6,417 nucleotides of DNA from Clostridia bacterium (GTDB lineage: Bacteria > Bacillota > Clostridia > Saccharofermentanales > UBA5734). The stretch spans positions 1 through 6,417 of the forward strand of contig JAGOFF010000132.1 in assembly GCA_017997315.1 (NCBI GenBank), written 5' to 3'. A program made the translations under genes and the position numbers. Below, piece by piece: positions 1 to 5,563 of this stretch (position 1 is its first letter; the number at the start of each line of letters is the position of its first letter). Under the pieces are notes generated by a model. It did not search any database, was not told the origin of the DNA, and was given only the letters and a program-made list of their open reading frames with translations.

Positions 1-796
1 CTGGTCCGGGCTGTGCCGGGTCCGCAGGAACGAGGGCGGCCTGATCCGCCCGGTGCAATACGGACGTGTCGCGGCGGTTGCGCTGGATCCGGTGGAGAAG
101 AAGCCGCTCCGCCATTTCATGCCCGGTACATGGACGTTTTCCGTCGGTTTCTTCGGATGCAACCTGCGTTGCCCATACTGCCAGAACTTTTCGCTGTCCA
201 TGGCGGATCTCCCGCGCGAAGCCCGGACGGACGAGGCACGTCTGGCATCCGCACGACCGATGGACTCGTCCGAAATCGTCGCCGGTGCGCTGCGGAGCGG
301 CGCGCCGAGCATATCCTACACCTACAATGAACCGCTGGTCGCCTACGAAACCGTGCTGGACACAGCGGAGCTGGCCCGGCGTGCAGGACTGCGGAACATC
401 GTCGTGACGAACGGATACGTCCAGCCGGAACCTATGGCCCGGCTGCTCCCGTTCATCGACGCGATGAACATCGACCTCAAGGCGTTCGACGACAAGGTCT
501 ACCGCAGCTGGTGCGGGGGAAGCCTGCAGCCGGTCCTGGACACCATCACCCAATGCAGCGCCGCCTGCCATGTGGAAGTCACCATCCTCGTGGTGCCCGG
601 CATGAACGACTCGCTGGACGCCCTTGAGCCGGCGTTTGTCTGGCTGGGCCGACTGGACTCCAGGATTCCCCTGCACATCACCCGGTATTTTCCGGCCAAC
701 CGCTACGCCGCGCCGCCGACCGACACGATGCTGCTGCATCGGCTGCGGGACGCCGCATCCCGCCATTTGGAGAATGTATATGTCGGAAACGTATGA
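1..796 (+). CDS. amrS: AmmeMemoRadiSam system radical SAM enzyme, 5'-partial
   Basis: Radical SAM protein of the AmmeMemoRadiSam system; the reaction it catalyses is not established. The frame is open from base 2, so the true start lies upstream and only the N-terminal part is missing (264 codons are visible). The first visible residues (SGLCRVRRNEGGLI) match the end of the conserved N-terminal cysteine-containing segment of this family. The hallmark EKKPLRHFMPGT follows. Next comes the 4Fe-4S/SAM motif GCNLRCPYCQN, CX3CX2C, with cysteine codons at 158, 170 and 179. Further family-typical segments are YTYNEP, VTNGY, NIDLKAFDDKVYR, VVPGMNDS and HITRYFPANRY. The protein stops right after ENVYVGNV, so it lacks the C-terminal Cys-containing extension found in longer members. 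Its last 17 bases overlap the next gene, indicating an operon. The internal GTG at 53 is not a plausible start because conserved sequence precedes it. Confidence 0.93.
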   Translation, partial: WSGLCRVRRNEGGLIRPVQYGRVAAVALDPVEKKPLRHFMPGTWTFSVGFFGCNLRCPYCQNFSLSMADLPREARTDEARLASARPMDSSEIVAGALRSGAPSISYTYNEPLVAYETVLDTAELARRAGLRNIVVTNGYVQPEPMARLLPFIDAMNIDLKAFDDKVYRSWCGGSLQPVLDTITQCSAACHVEVTILVVPGMNDSLDALEPAFVWLGRLDSRIPLHITRYFPANRYAAPPTDTMLLHRLRDAASRHLENVYVGNV

Positions 797-1646
797 GAAA
801 GGGAAGGCAGTTTTAGCCTGCGGCGCGGTGTCCCCGCATCCGCCGATCCTGCTGCCCGGTGTCGGCGGGGGACGGGAGAAGGGGGCGGAAGCGACGCGGG
901 CCGGGATGGAGAAACTCGCGGCACGGATCGCGGCCCGCAGGCCGGCCGTCATTGTGTGCATCACCCCGCACGGCCCCGCATACCGCGATGCGCTTGCCGT
1001 GACGGACGGCGTGGCGCTGGCCGGAGACATGTCGGCGTTCGGTGTTCCCGGGCTCCGGATGGAGATCGAAGTCGACCGGGCCTTGACCCGCTCCGTCATC
1101 GTAAATCTGGAGGAGGCCGGAATCCCGGTCGCGATCCGGACGGCGGACGAACCCGGGCGGCGCGGCCGGCCGGACGGCGGCTGCCTGGACCACGGCTGTC
1201 TGGTGCCGCTGTACTTCATCCGTCAGGCCTTGACCGAATTTCGGATCGTACATGTATCCGCGGGATTCCTGTCGACGAAGTCCCACAGGATCGCGGGTGC
1301 CGCCATCCGAAAGGCCGTGGATCGGACGGGTTCGGACGCGATCCTTCTTGCGAGCGGAGACATGTCCCATGTGCTCCGATGGGACGGACCGTACGGGTTT
1401 CATCCCGATGGGCCGGTGTTCGACCGCGAGGTGGAGGACATCCTGCGTTCCGGTGAACTCCTGCGCCTGATCGATATGGATCCGGTGATGGTCGAAAATG
1501 CGGCGCAATGCGGACTGCGGCCGCTGTGCGCGCTTGCGGGCTATCTCGGAGGCAGTGCGACGGCCGAGGTGTTCTCCCATGAAGGACCGTTCGGGGTAGG
1601 GTATCTGACCGCCTATCTGTGTGAAAAAGGAAGGGATGCGGAATGA
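780..1646 (+). CDS. LigB/Memo-like protein of the AmmeMemoRadiSam system (class III extradiol dioxygenase fold)
   Basis: A 288-aa protein of the class III extradiol dioxygenase (LigB/DODA) superfamily, to which Memo proteins also belong. Seen in sequence: N-terminal AVSPHPPILLPGVG (His20), TPHGPAYRDA (His64), DHGCLVPLYFI (His138), LASGDMSHV (His197) and ENAAQCGLRP (Glu239), ending with EGPFGVGYLTAYL. The spacing of His20, His64, His197 and Glu239 resembles the two metal His, the catalytic His and the metal Glu of LigB-type enzymes, so a metal site looks intact. That assignment is by analogy. I chose the ATG at 780 because GGAG at 769-772 sits 7 bases upstream. The ATG at 774 is too close to that site, and the longer open frame from 624 lies inside amrS. 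The gene overlaps amrS by 17 bases and the AMMECR1 gene by 4. In many clostridial genomes a similar domain is fused to AMMECR1 in one protein; here the two are separate. The substrate is unknown. Confidence 0.88.
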   Translation: MSETYEKGKAVLACGAVSPHPPILLPGVGGGREKGAEATRAGMEKLAARIAARRPAVIVCITPHGPAYRDALAVTDGVALAGDMSAFGVPGLRMEIEVDRALTRSVIVNLEEAGIPVAIRTADEPGRRGRPDGGCLDHGCLVPLYFIRQALTEFRIVHVSAGFLSTKSHRIAGAAIRKAVDRTGSDAILLASGDMSHVLRWDGPYGFHPDGPVFDREVEDILRSGELLRLIDMDPVMVENAAQCGLRPLCALAGYLGGSATAEVFSHEGPFGVGYLTAYLCEKGRDAE

Positions 1647-2206
1647 CAAAGGAAAGCGGCAACCCGACGGATCCGTACGTGCGCTTTGCGCGGACAGCCG
1701 TCCATGCATGGGTACGTGAGAGAAAAAAGATCGATTGGGTGGAGTATGCTGCGGAGAACGAAGTCGATCCCGCGTTCTCGGAACGGATGACCGGGCCGGG
1801 CTGCGGAGCGTTTGTCTCGCTGCATCGCCAGGGACTGCTTCGCGGATGCATCGGGACGATCGAGCCGGTCCGGTCGACATTGGCGGAGGAACTGGCGTCG
1901 AACGCGGTGTCGGCATGCAGCCGCGATCCACGCTTTCCGCCGGTTCTGCCGGATGAACTGGAGAACCTGTCGATCAAGGTGGATCTCCTGCAGCCGCCTG
2001 TCCCGTACGAAGGGGCGATTGACTGGGATGTGCGTCGTTTCGGCGTGGTCGTAGCCGGCCGGGGGGGCCGACGCGGCATCCTTCTGCCCGACCTGGAGGG
2101 AGTGGATCACGCGCAGGATCAGCTGGACATCGCCACCCAGAAAGCCGGACTTCGCGGGTCCGAGGTGGAAAGGATCTGGTTGTTTGAAGTCAGTCGGCAT
2201 TCGTGA
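1643..2206 (+). CDS. amrA: AMMECR1-domain protein (AmmeMemoRadiSam system protein A)
   Basis: A 187-aa protein made of one AMMECR1 domain, the family of the human AMMECR1 protein; its molecular function is not known. The diagnostic LRGCIGT motif is at residues 66-72, preceded by GAFVSLHRQG. Next come NAVSACSRDPRFPPVLPDEL (a segment typical of the family), the DVRRFGVVV strand, then GRRGILLPDLEGVD and QLDIATQKAGL, and a C-terminal IWLFEVSRHS. The length is normal for a stand-alone AMMECR1 protein. The start ATG at 1643 shares an ATGA with the stop of the LigB-like gene and has GGAAGGG at 1629-1635, 7 bases upstream, so translational coupling is likely. Its last three codons and stop lie inside the left arm of the hairpin repeat at 2196-2240, so that element may supply the natural end of the gene. 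I cannot exclude that the split from the upstream gene is a frameshift in the A-rich stretch near 1624-1630, since this frame is open back to 1625. Confidence 0.93.
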   Translation: MTKESGNPTDPYVRFARTAVHAWVRERKKIDWVEYAAENEVDPAFSERMTGPGCGAFVSLHRQGLLRGCIGTIEPVRSTLAEELASNAVSACSRDPRFPPVLPDELENLSIKVDLLQPPVPYEGAIDWDVRRFGVVVAGRGGRRGILLPDLEGVDHAQDQLDIATQKAGLRGSEVERIWLFEVSRHS

Positions 2207-2272
2207 TGGGAGAGGCGGAGCCTCTTCCGTCACGAATGCCTGGGGAGAACCCGGCTGGACGCCGGCTTCTCC
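2196..2272 (+). repeat. Palindromic repeat, copy 1 (two consecutive stem-loops)
   Basis: Stem-loop A: 2196-2216 pairs with 2220-2240 over 21 bp around a 3-base loop (GGA). Only two pairs are non-Watson-Crick, and both are G-U in the + strand RNA. Stem-loop B: 2244-2255 pairs with 2261-2272 over 12 bp with one C-C mismatch and a 5-base loop. Bases 2233-2256 are identical to 2320-2343 in copy 2. Stem A contains the stop codon of the AMMECR1 gene (2204-2206). No T-run follows either stem, so this is not a standard intrinsic terminator, although stem A could slow polymerase or protect the mRNA 3' end. It resembles a REP-type or small non-autonomous palindromic element; the family is not recognised. 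Confidence 0.8.
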
Positions 2273-2303
2273 AGCTTGGAAAAAGGATAGACTATGCTCC
2301 TCC

Positions 2304-2355
2304 GGCATCCGGCTCACTCCGAATGCCTGGGGAGAACCCGGCTTGGAGCCGGCTT
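2304..2355 (+). repeat. Palindromic repeat, copy 2 (shortened)
   Basis: Second copy of the element. Bases 2320-2343 match 2233-2256 exactly (24 bp), and the match continues to 2355 versus 2268 with three differences over 36 bp in total. Stem A is shorter here: 2304-2312 pairs with 2319-2327 with one mismatch around CTCACT. Stem B keeps only its inner part: about 8 bp with one mismatch around TTGGA, up to 2355, because the outer arm has diverged. The starts of the 24-bp identity lie 87 bases apart. Confidence 0.75.
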
Positions 2356-2414
2356 TCGGGCGCATCCGACAAGCCGGACGCCATGCGGCCGGATGAACTC
2401 GGCGGATCGGCGCA

Positions 2415-2443
2415 TTGAAAATGGGATGCATCAATATTAGAAT
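2415..2443 (+). promoter_or_regulatory. Predicted sigma-70/SigA promoter for pgk-tpi
   Basis: TTGAAA at 2415-2420 (5 of 6 to TTGACA), a 17-base spacer, then TAGAAT at 2438-2443 (5 of 6 to TATAAT). It lies in the only AT-rich patch of the intergenic region. Transcription would start near 2450, giving an untranslated leader of about 84 bases before the ATG at 2534. Confidence 0.7.
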
Positions 2444-2533
2444 ACGTATGGTCAAAAAACGGACGGCGTCCCACCTGTACGGACGGGGCGGCCTGCCCGA
2501 CACAGCCGACGACGGCTTGCAGGAGTGTGCAGC

Positions 2534-4480
2534 ATGGCGATGATGATGAAAAAGAACGTCGAAGACCTTCAGGTCCGCGGGAAGCGGGTCATCGTGCGGG
2601 TCGACTTCAACGTCCCGCAGGACAAGAAAACCGGTGCGATCACCGACGACAAGCGGATCCGCGGTGCGGTGCCGACCATCGAATACCTTGTCAATCAGGG
2701 TGCGCGCGTGATCCTGGTCTCGCATCTCGGCCGCCCCAAGGACGGGCCGGATCCGAAGTTCAGCATGAAACCTGCGGCGGAGCGCCTGGCCGAGCTGCTC
2801 GGCAAGCCGGTGACGCTCGCGGCCGACGTGATCGGGGAAGATGCCAAGGCGAAAGCCGCCGCCCTGCAGGACGGCGAGATCCTGATGCTCGAGAACGTCC
2901 GTTTCCACAAGGAAGAGACCAAGAACGATCCGGCGTTTGCGCGCGAGCTGGCCGGTTTGGCCGAGATCTTCGTAAACGACGCGTTCGGCACCGCGCACCG
3001 CGCCCATGCCTCCACCGCCGGACTGGCGAACTTCCTCCCGGCCGTGTGCGGCTACCTGATCCAGCGCGAGCTGGATGTCATGGGCTCCGCGCTGTCCGAT
3101 CCGAAACGTCCCTTCGTCGCCATTCTGGGCGGCGCCAAGGTCTCGGACAAGATCAGCGTCATCGAGAACCTGATTTCCAAGGTGGACACCCTGATCGTGG
3201 GCGGCGCGATGGCCTACACGTTCTACAAGGCGCTCGGCTACAACGTCGGGAGTTCGATGTGCGAACCGGACAAGGTCGATCTGGCCAAGTCGCTGCTCGA
3301 AAAGGCGGAAGCGAAGGGCGTCCGGTTCCTTCTCCCGGTGGACAACGTCGTGGCGGACCGCTTCGCCGCGGACGCGGAGTGCATGGCGGTGGACTCCACC
3401 GAGATTCCCGACGGATGGCAGGGGCTGGACATCGGCGCCCGCAGCGTGGAGCTGTTCTCGAGTGCCATTGCCGAAGCCGGCACCGTGGTCTGGAACGGTC
3501 CGGTCGGAGTGTTCGAATTCGAAAAGTTCGCCAACGGGACGCGGGAGATCGCCCGCGCGGTCGCGGAGTCCGGAGCGGTTTCCATCATCGGCGGCGGCGA
3601 TTCGGCGGCGGCGGTCGAGCTGCTGGGATTCGCGGACAAGGTGACCCACATCTCCACCGGCGGCGGCGCCGCGCTGGAGTTCCTCGAGGGCAAGGTGCTG
3701 CCCGGCATCGACTGCCTCATGGACAAGGATTCGCGCCGCACCATGGCCGCAGGAAACTGGAAAATGAACAACGGCGTGCCGGCGGACGCCCTCAAGCTGG
3801 CGGAAGCACTCAAGCCGATCGTCGTTGACGCCCGGTCCGAAGTGGTGGTCGGAGTGCCGTTCACCGCGTTGCCGGCCGTGCTCGAGGCCTGTGCCTACAC
3901 CAACGTCGCGGTCGCCGCGCAGAACTGCCACTTCGAGGATAAAGGCGCCTATACCGGCGAGATCTCGGCCGCGATGCTGGCGCGCATGGGCGTGAAGCAT
4001 GTCATCATCGGACACAGCGAACGGCGCGAGTATTTCGCGGAGACCGACGAAACCGTGAACAAGAAACTGAAGGCGGCCCTCTCCTGGGGCCTCCGTCCGA
4101 TCTTCTGCTGCGGCGAATCCCTCGCGCAGAGAGAGGGAGGACACACCTTCAGCCATATCCGCACCCAGATCGTCTACGGTCTGCAGGGGATTCCGGCGGA
4201 GCGGATGGGGCACGTCACCATCGCCTACGAGCCGATCTGGGCGATCGGGACCGGCAAGGTCGCGAGCGACGAGCAGGCACAGGAAGTCTGCTTCTTCATC
4301 CGCAACATCGTCCGGGACCTGTACGGAGAGGAAGTCGCCGCGAACCAGCGTATCCTGTACGGCGGATCCGTGAACGCCAAGAACGCGGCCGGACTGTTTG
4401 CGATGGCCGACATCGACGGCGGACTCGTCGGCGGCGCATCGCTCAAGGCGGACGATTTCGGAGCCATCTGCCTGGCCTGA
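2534..4480 (+). CDS. pgk-tpi: Bifunctional phosphoglycerate kinase / triosephosphate isomerase fusion
   Basis: A 648-aa cytoplasmic glycolytic fusion. The N-terminal PGK (about residues 1-397) transfers phosphate between 1,3-bisphosphoglycerate and ADP. The C-terminal TPI (about 400-648) interconverts dihydroxyacetone phosphate and glyceraldehyde 3-phosphate. PGK motifs: RVDFNVP (22-28), SHLGRPK, LENVRFHKEE, NDAFGTAHRAHAS, GGAKVSDKI, WNGPVGVFE (from 320) and GGGDSAAAV (from 353), then HISTGGGAALEFLEGK near the domain end. TPI motifs: AGNWKMN with Asn408 and Lys410, IIGHSERR with catalytic His494, AYEPIWAIGTGK with catalytic Glu566, YGGSVNAKN (from 609) and DGGLVGGASL (628-637). Both active sites look complete. 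Almost no linker separates the domains (LMDKDSRRTMAAGNWK), as if only a stop codon had been lost. The ATG at 2534 is chosen because AGGAG at 2521-2525 lies 8 bases upstream; the GTG at 2525 overlaps that site. No good ribosome site precedes an internal TPI start at 3719 or 3743, so a single polypeptide is expected. PGK-TPI fusions are known from Thermotoga. Confidence 0.97.
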   Translation: MAMMMKKNVEDLQVRGKRVIVRVDFNVPQDKKTGAITDDKRIRGAVPTIEYLVNQGARVILVSHLGRPKDGPDPKFSMKPAAERLAELLGKPVTLAADVIGEDAKAKAAALQDGEILMLENVRFHKEETKNDPAFARELAGLAEIFVNDAFGTAHRAHASTAGLANFLPAVCGYLIQRELDVMGSALSDPKRPFVAILGGAKVSDKISVIENLISKVDTLIVGGAMAYTFYKALGYNVGSSMCEPDKVDLAKSLLEKAEAKGVRFLLPVDNVVADRFAADAECMAVDSTEIPDGWQGLDIGARSVELFSSAIAEAGTVVWNGPVGVFEFEKFANGTREIARAVAESGAVSIIGGGDSAAAVELLGFADKVTHISTGGGAALEFLEGKVLPGIDCLMDKDSRRTMAAGNWKMNNGVPADALKLAEALKPIVVDARSEVVVGVPFTALPAVLEACAYTNVAVAAQNCHFEDKGAYTGEISAAMLARMGVKHVIIGHSERREYFAETDETVNKKLKAALSWGLRPIFCCGESLAQREGGHTFSHIRTQIVYGLQGIPAERMGHVTIAYEPIWAIGTGKVASDEQAQEVCFFIRNIVRDLYGEEVAANQRILYGGSVNAKNAAGLFAMADIDGGLVGGASLKADDFGAICLA

Positions 4481-4499
4481 TCCATATCCTGAACGAGTA

Positions 4500-4535
4500 A
4501 AAAGAGCGGCCGGGATCTGTCCCGGCCGCTCTTTT
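4500..4535. terminator. Strong bidirectional intrinsic terminator
   Basis: A perfect 16-bp stem, 4500-4515 with 4520-4535, around the loop TCTG. The GC-rich core is flanked by AAAA on the left and TTTT on the right, so each strand yields a hairpin ending in a U run. It starts 20 bases after the pgk-tpi stop and lies beyond the end of the convergent zinc-ribbon gene (4579), so it can end both transcripts. Confidence 0.92.
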
Positions 4536-4578
4536 CGTATCCGTTCCGACTCCGGCGTACAGGAGCCGGCCGCCGGAC

Positions 4579-4800
4579 TCAGGCGTGGCGGCAGCCTGCG
4601 CCGCAGATATGGGCGTTCGGGCACTCCGCCGGCGCTCCCCCGGATTTCATGATCGCAGCGGGAGCCCCCCGGAAAACGGTCTCGAGATCGGTCGATCCGC
4701 AGACCGGGCAGGGGATGCGTTTCTCCGTCTTCTCGGCCACGGATGCTTTCTGGTTGAACTCTCCGCCGCAGGATGCGCAGCGCAGATCATAATACGGCAT
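4579..4800 (-). CDS. FmdB-family small zinc-ribbon protein
   Basis: A 73-aa protein starting MPYYDLRCASCGGEF, typical of the FmdB-type (CxxC-CxxC) putative regulatory zinc-ribbon family. Cys8/Cys11 and Cys31/Cys34 form the two expected zinc-binding knuckles, separated by a KASVAEKTEKRIPC segment. After a short linker the tail carries Cys60, His64, Cys66, Cys70 and His72 (ending CRHA). This is a second Cys/His cluster of the kind I associate with clostridial members. The function is unknown; the family name comes from a proposed regulator in formamide/amide utilisation and does not show the role here. The start ATG (4800-4798 on the - strand) is preceded by AGGTGA about 4 bases upstream. It is convergent with pgk-tpi, sharing its terminator, and divergent from the RraA-like gene with an 87-base gap. 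Confidence 0.88.
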   Translation of the reverse strand: MPYYDLRCASCGGEFNQKASVAEKTEKRIPCPVCGSTDLETVFRGAPAAIMKSGGAPAECPNAHICGAGCRHA

Positions 4801-4821
4801 CGTATCACCTCGCTTTCCGAC

Positions 4822-4851
4822 AGTTTACCCTGTTGCGAGTGTCGTGTACAA
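4822..4851 (-). promoter_or_regulatory. Possible promoter for the zinc-ribbon gene
   Basis: On the - strand, TTGTAC (4851-4846) and TAAACT (4827-4822) are 18 bases apart and point at the ATG at 4800. Both boxes match the consensus only partly (3 and 4 of 6). They overlap the + strand promoter almost completely, so the two directions would compete if both are used. Confidence 0.25.
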
Positions 4852-4852
4852 T
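4824..4852 (+). promoter_or_regulatory. Predicted promoter for the RraA-like/Ldh2 operon
   Basis: TTTACC at 4824-4829 (4 of 6 to TTGACA), a 17-base spacer, and TACAAT at 4847-4852 (5 of 6 to TATAAT). Transcription would start near 4859, about 29 bases before the ATG at 4888 and just before the AAGGAGG ribosome site. The position in a short divergent intergenic gap supports it. Confidence 0.6.
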
Positions 4853-4887
4853 CCCATGTGTTACATCCCCCTCAAGGAGGCCTGCAT

Positions 4888-5559
4888 ATGAACGATGTGA
4901 TCCGGAACCATCCCCGACCGTCCGACGAACTGCTGGAACGTTTCAAGGACCAGCAGCCCGCCACCCTGCACGAGTCCATGGGAAAGCGCGGCGCCCTGGA
5001 CAATGACATCCGTCCGGCGTGGTTCGGAACCCGGATCTGCGGATCCGCATTGACCGTCCACTGCCGTCCGGGCGACAACCTCATGCTTCACAAGGCCGTA
5101 TCCATCGCGCAGCCGGGCGACGTGCTCGTCGTGTCCGCGGATGGCTTCACCGAGGGCGGCATGTGGGGGGAGATCATCACGGTCGCTGCGATGCAGAAAG
5201 GCATCCGGGGCATCGTGACGGACGGCGGCATCCGCGATACGATGCCGATCCATGCGCTGGGGTTCCCCATGTATTCCCGCGGCATCTCCATGAAGGGGAC
5301 CACCAAGGTGACCGGAGGGACCATCAATCAGCCGATCGTGATCGGCGGCGTCCGCGTCTGTCCCGGTGACATCGTCGTCGGCGACAACGACGGTGTGGTG
5401 ATCGTCCCGCTGGAAGAGGCCGAAACCGTACTGGCCGCTTCGATCGCCCGGGAGATGAACGAGGCTGTCGTCATGGACCGGATCCGGAACGGCGAGAGCA
5501 CCATGGACATCCTGGGTTTCCAGGCCGCATACGACAAGCTCGGGCTCAAGGAGGACTGA
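4888..5559 (+). CDS. RraA-family protein, probable HMG/CHA-type aldolase or 2-oxoacid lyase
   Basis: A 223-aa protein of the RraA / 4-hydroxy-4-methyl-2-oxoglutarate aldolase superfamily, soluble and probably cytoplasmic. Characterised aldolase members split 4-hydroxy-2-oxoacids to pyruvate and can decarboxylate oxaloacetate using a divalent metal. Others bind RNase E, and many are unassigned. Visible signatures: RICGSALTV and PGDNLMLHKAV near the N-terminus, PGDVLVV, then GEIITVAAMQKGIRGIVTDGGIRD, which holds the substrate/metal segment DGGxRD. After it come GFPMYSRGIS, GGVRVCPGDIVVGDNDGVV and IVPLEEAE. The intact DGGxRD segment and the dehydrogenase neighbour favour an enzyme over an RNase regulator. 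The ATG at 4888 has a consensus AAGGAGG at 4874-4880 with 7-base spacing; in-frame sequence upstream back to 4585 is antisense to the zinc-ribbon gene. The Ldh2 gene follows after 4 bases, so the two form an operon. The annotation 'demethylmenaquinone methyltransferase', sometimes given to such proteins, would be wrong. Confidence 0.88.
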   Translation: MNDVIRNHPRPSDELLERFKDQQPATLHESMGKRGALDNDIRPAWFGTRICGSALTVHCRPGDNLMLHKAVSIAQPGDVLVVSADGFTEGGMWGEIITVAAMQKGIRGIVTDGGIRDTMPIHALGFPMYSRGISMKGTTKVTGGTINQPIVIGGVRVCPGDIVVGDNDGVVIVPLEEAETVLAASIAREMNEAVVMDRIRNGESTMDILGFQAAYDKLGLKED

Positions 5560-5563
5560 CTCC

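Larger units (their letters stand above)
2207..2533. other. Intergenic region between the AMMECR1 gene and pgk-tpi
   Basis: A 327-base stretch with no convincing gene. The first ~150 bases are occupied by the two palindromic repeat copies. Bases 2356-2414 are GC-rich with only weak inverted repeats. An AT-richer patch around 2415-2450 holds the pgk promoter. The leader from about 2450 to 2533 has only small GC-rich hairpins (for example GCCG/CGGC near 2506-2517) and no riboswitch that I recognise. Short open frames across the repeats encode repeat-derived peptides such as AWGEPG and lack homology that I recognise. Confidence 0.8.

Noticed and set aside
1617..1646. Programmed -1 frameshift joining the LigB-like and AMMECR1 genes
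   Set aside because: Codons around the A-run (GAA AAA GGA) do not form a standard X XXY YYZ slippery site, and a good ribosome site with an ATGA overlap explains expression more simply.
813..1931. A 372-codon open frame on the - strand
   Set aside because: It is a shadow of the LigB-like and AMMECR1 genes, with no domain and no ribosome site supporting it.
2244..2272. Second stem-loop as an intrinsic terminator
   Set aside because: It is followed by AGCTTGGAAAAAGG and not by a T-run, and no T-run follows on the other strand either.
2233..2343. CRISPR-like repeat-spacer unit
   Set aside because: Only two imperfect copies and one spacer, with strong internal palindromes and no cas genes; it fits a palindromic element better.
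2184..2418. Small + frames across the repeats giving AWGEPG-type peptides
   Set aside because: The peptide repetition simply reflects the DNA repeat; no plausible start or family.
3719..3745. Internal start giving a separate TPI
   Set aside because: No Shine-Dalgarno at a suitable distance before the ATG at 3719, and only a weak AAGGA about 13 bases before the ATG at 3743; no stop codon separates the domains.
2527..3828. A 433-codon + frame within pgk
   Set aside because: Out of frame with PGK, low complexity and Arg/Gly rich; the PGK frame is unambiguous.
1613..4624. A 1003-codon open frame on the - strand
   Set aside because: It is antisense to the AMMECR1 gene and the clear PGK-TPI gene, is rich in Arg, His, Gly and Asp as GC-rich shadow frames are, and shows no recognisable domain. 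Its length follows from biased third codon positions.
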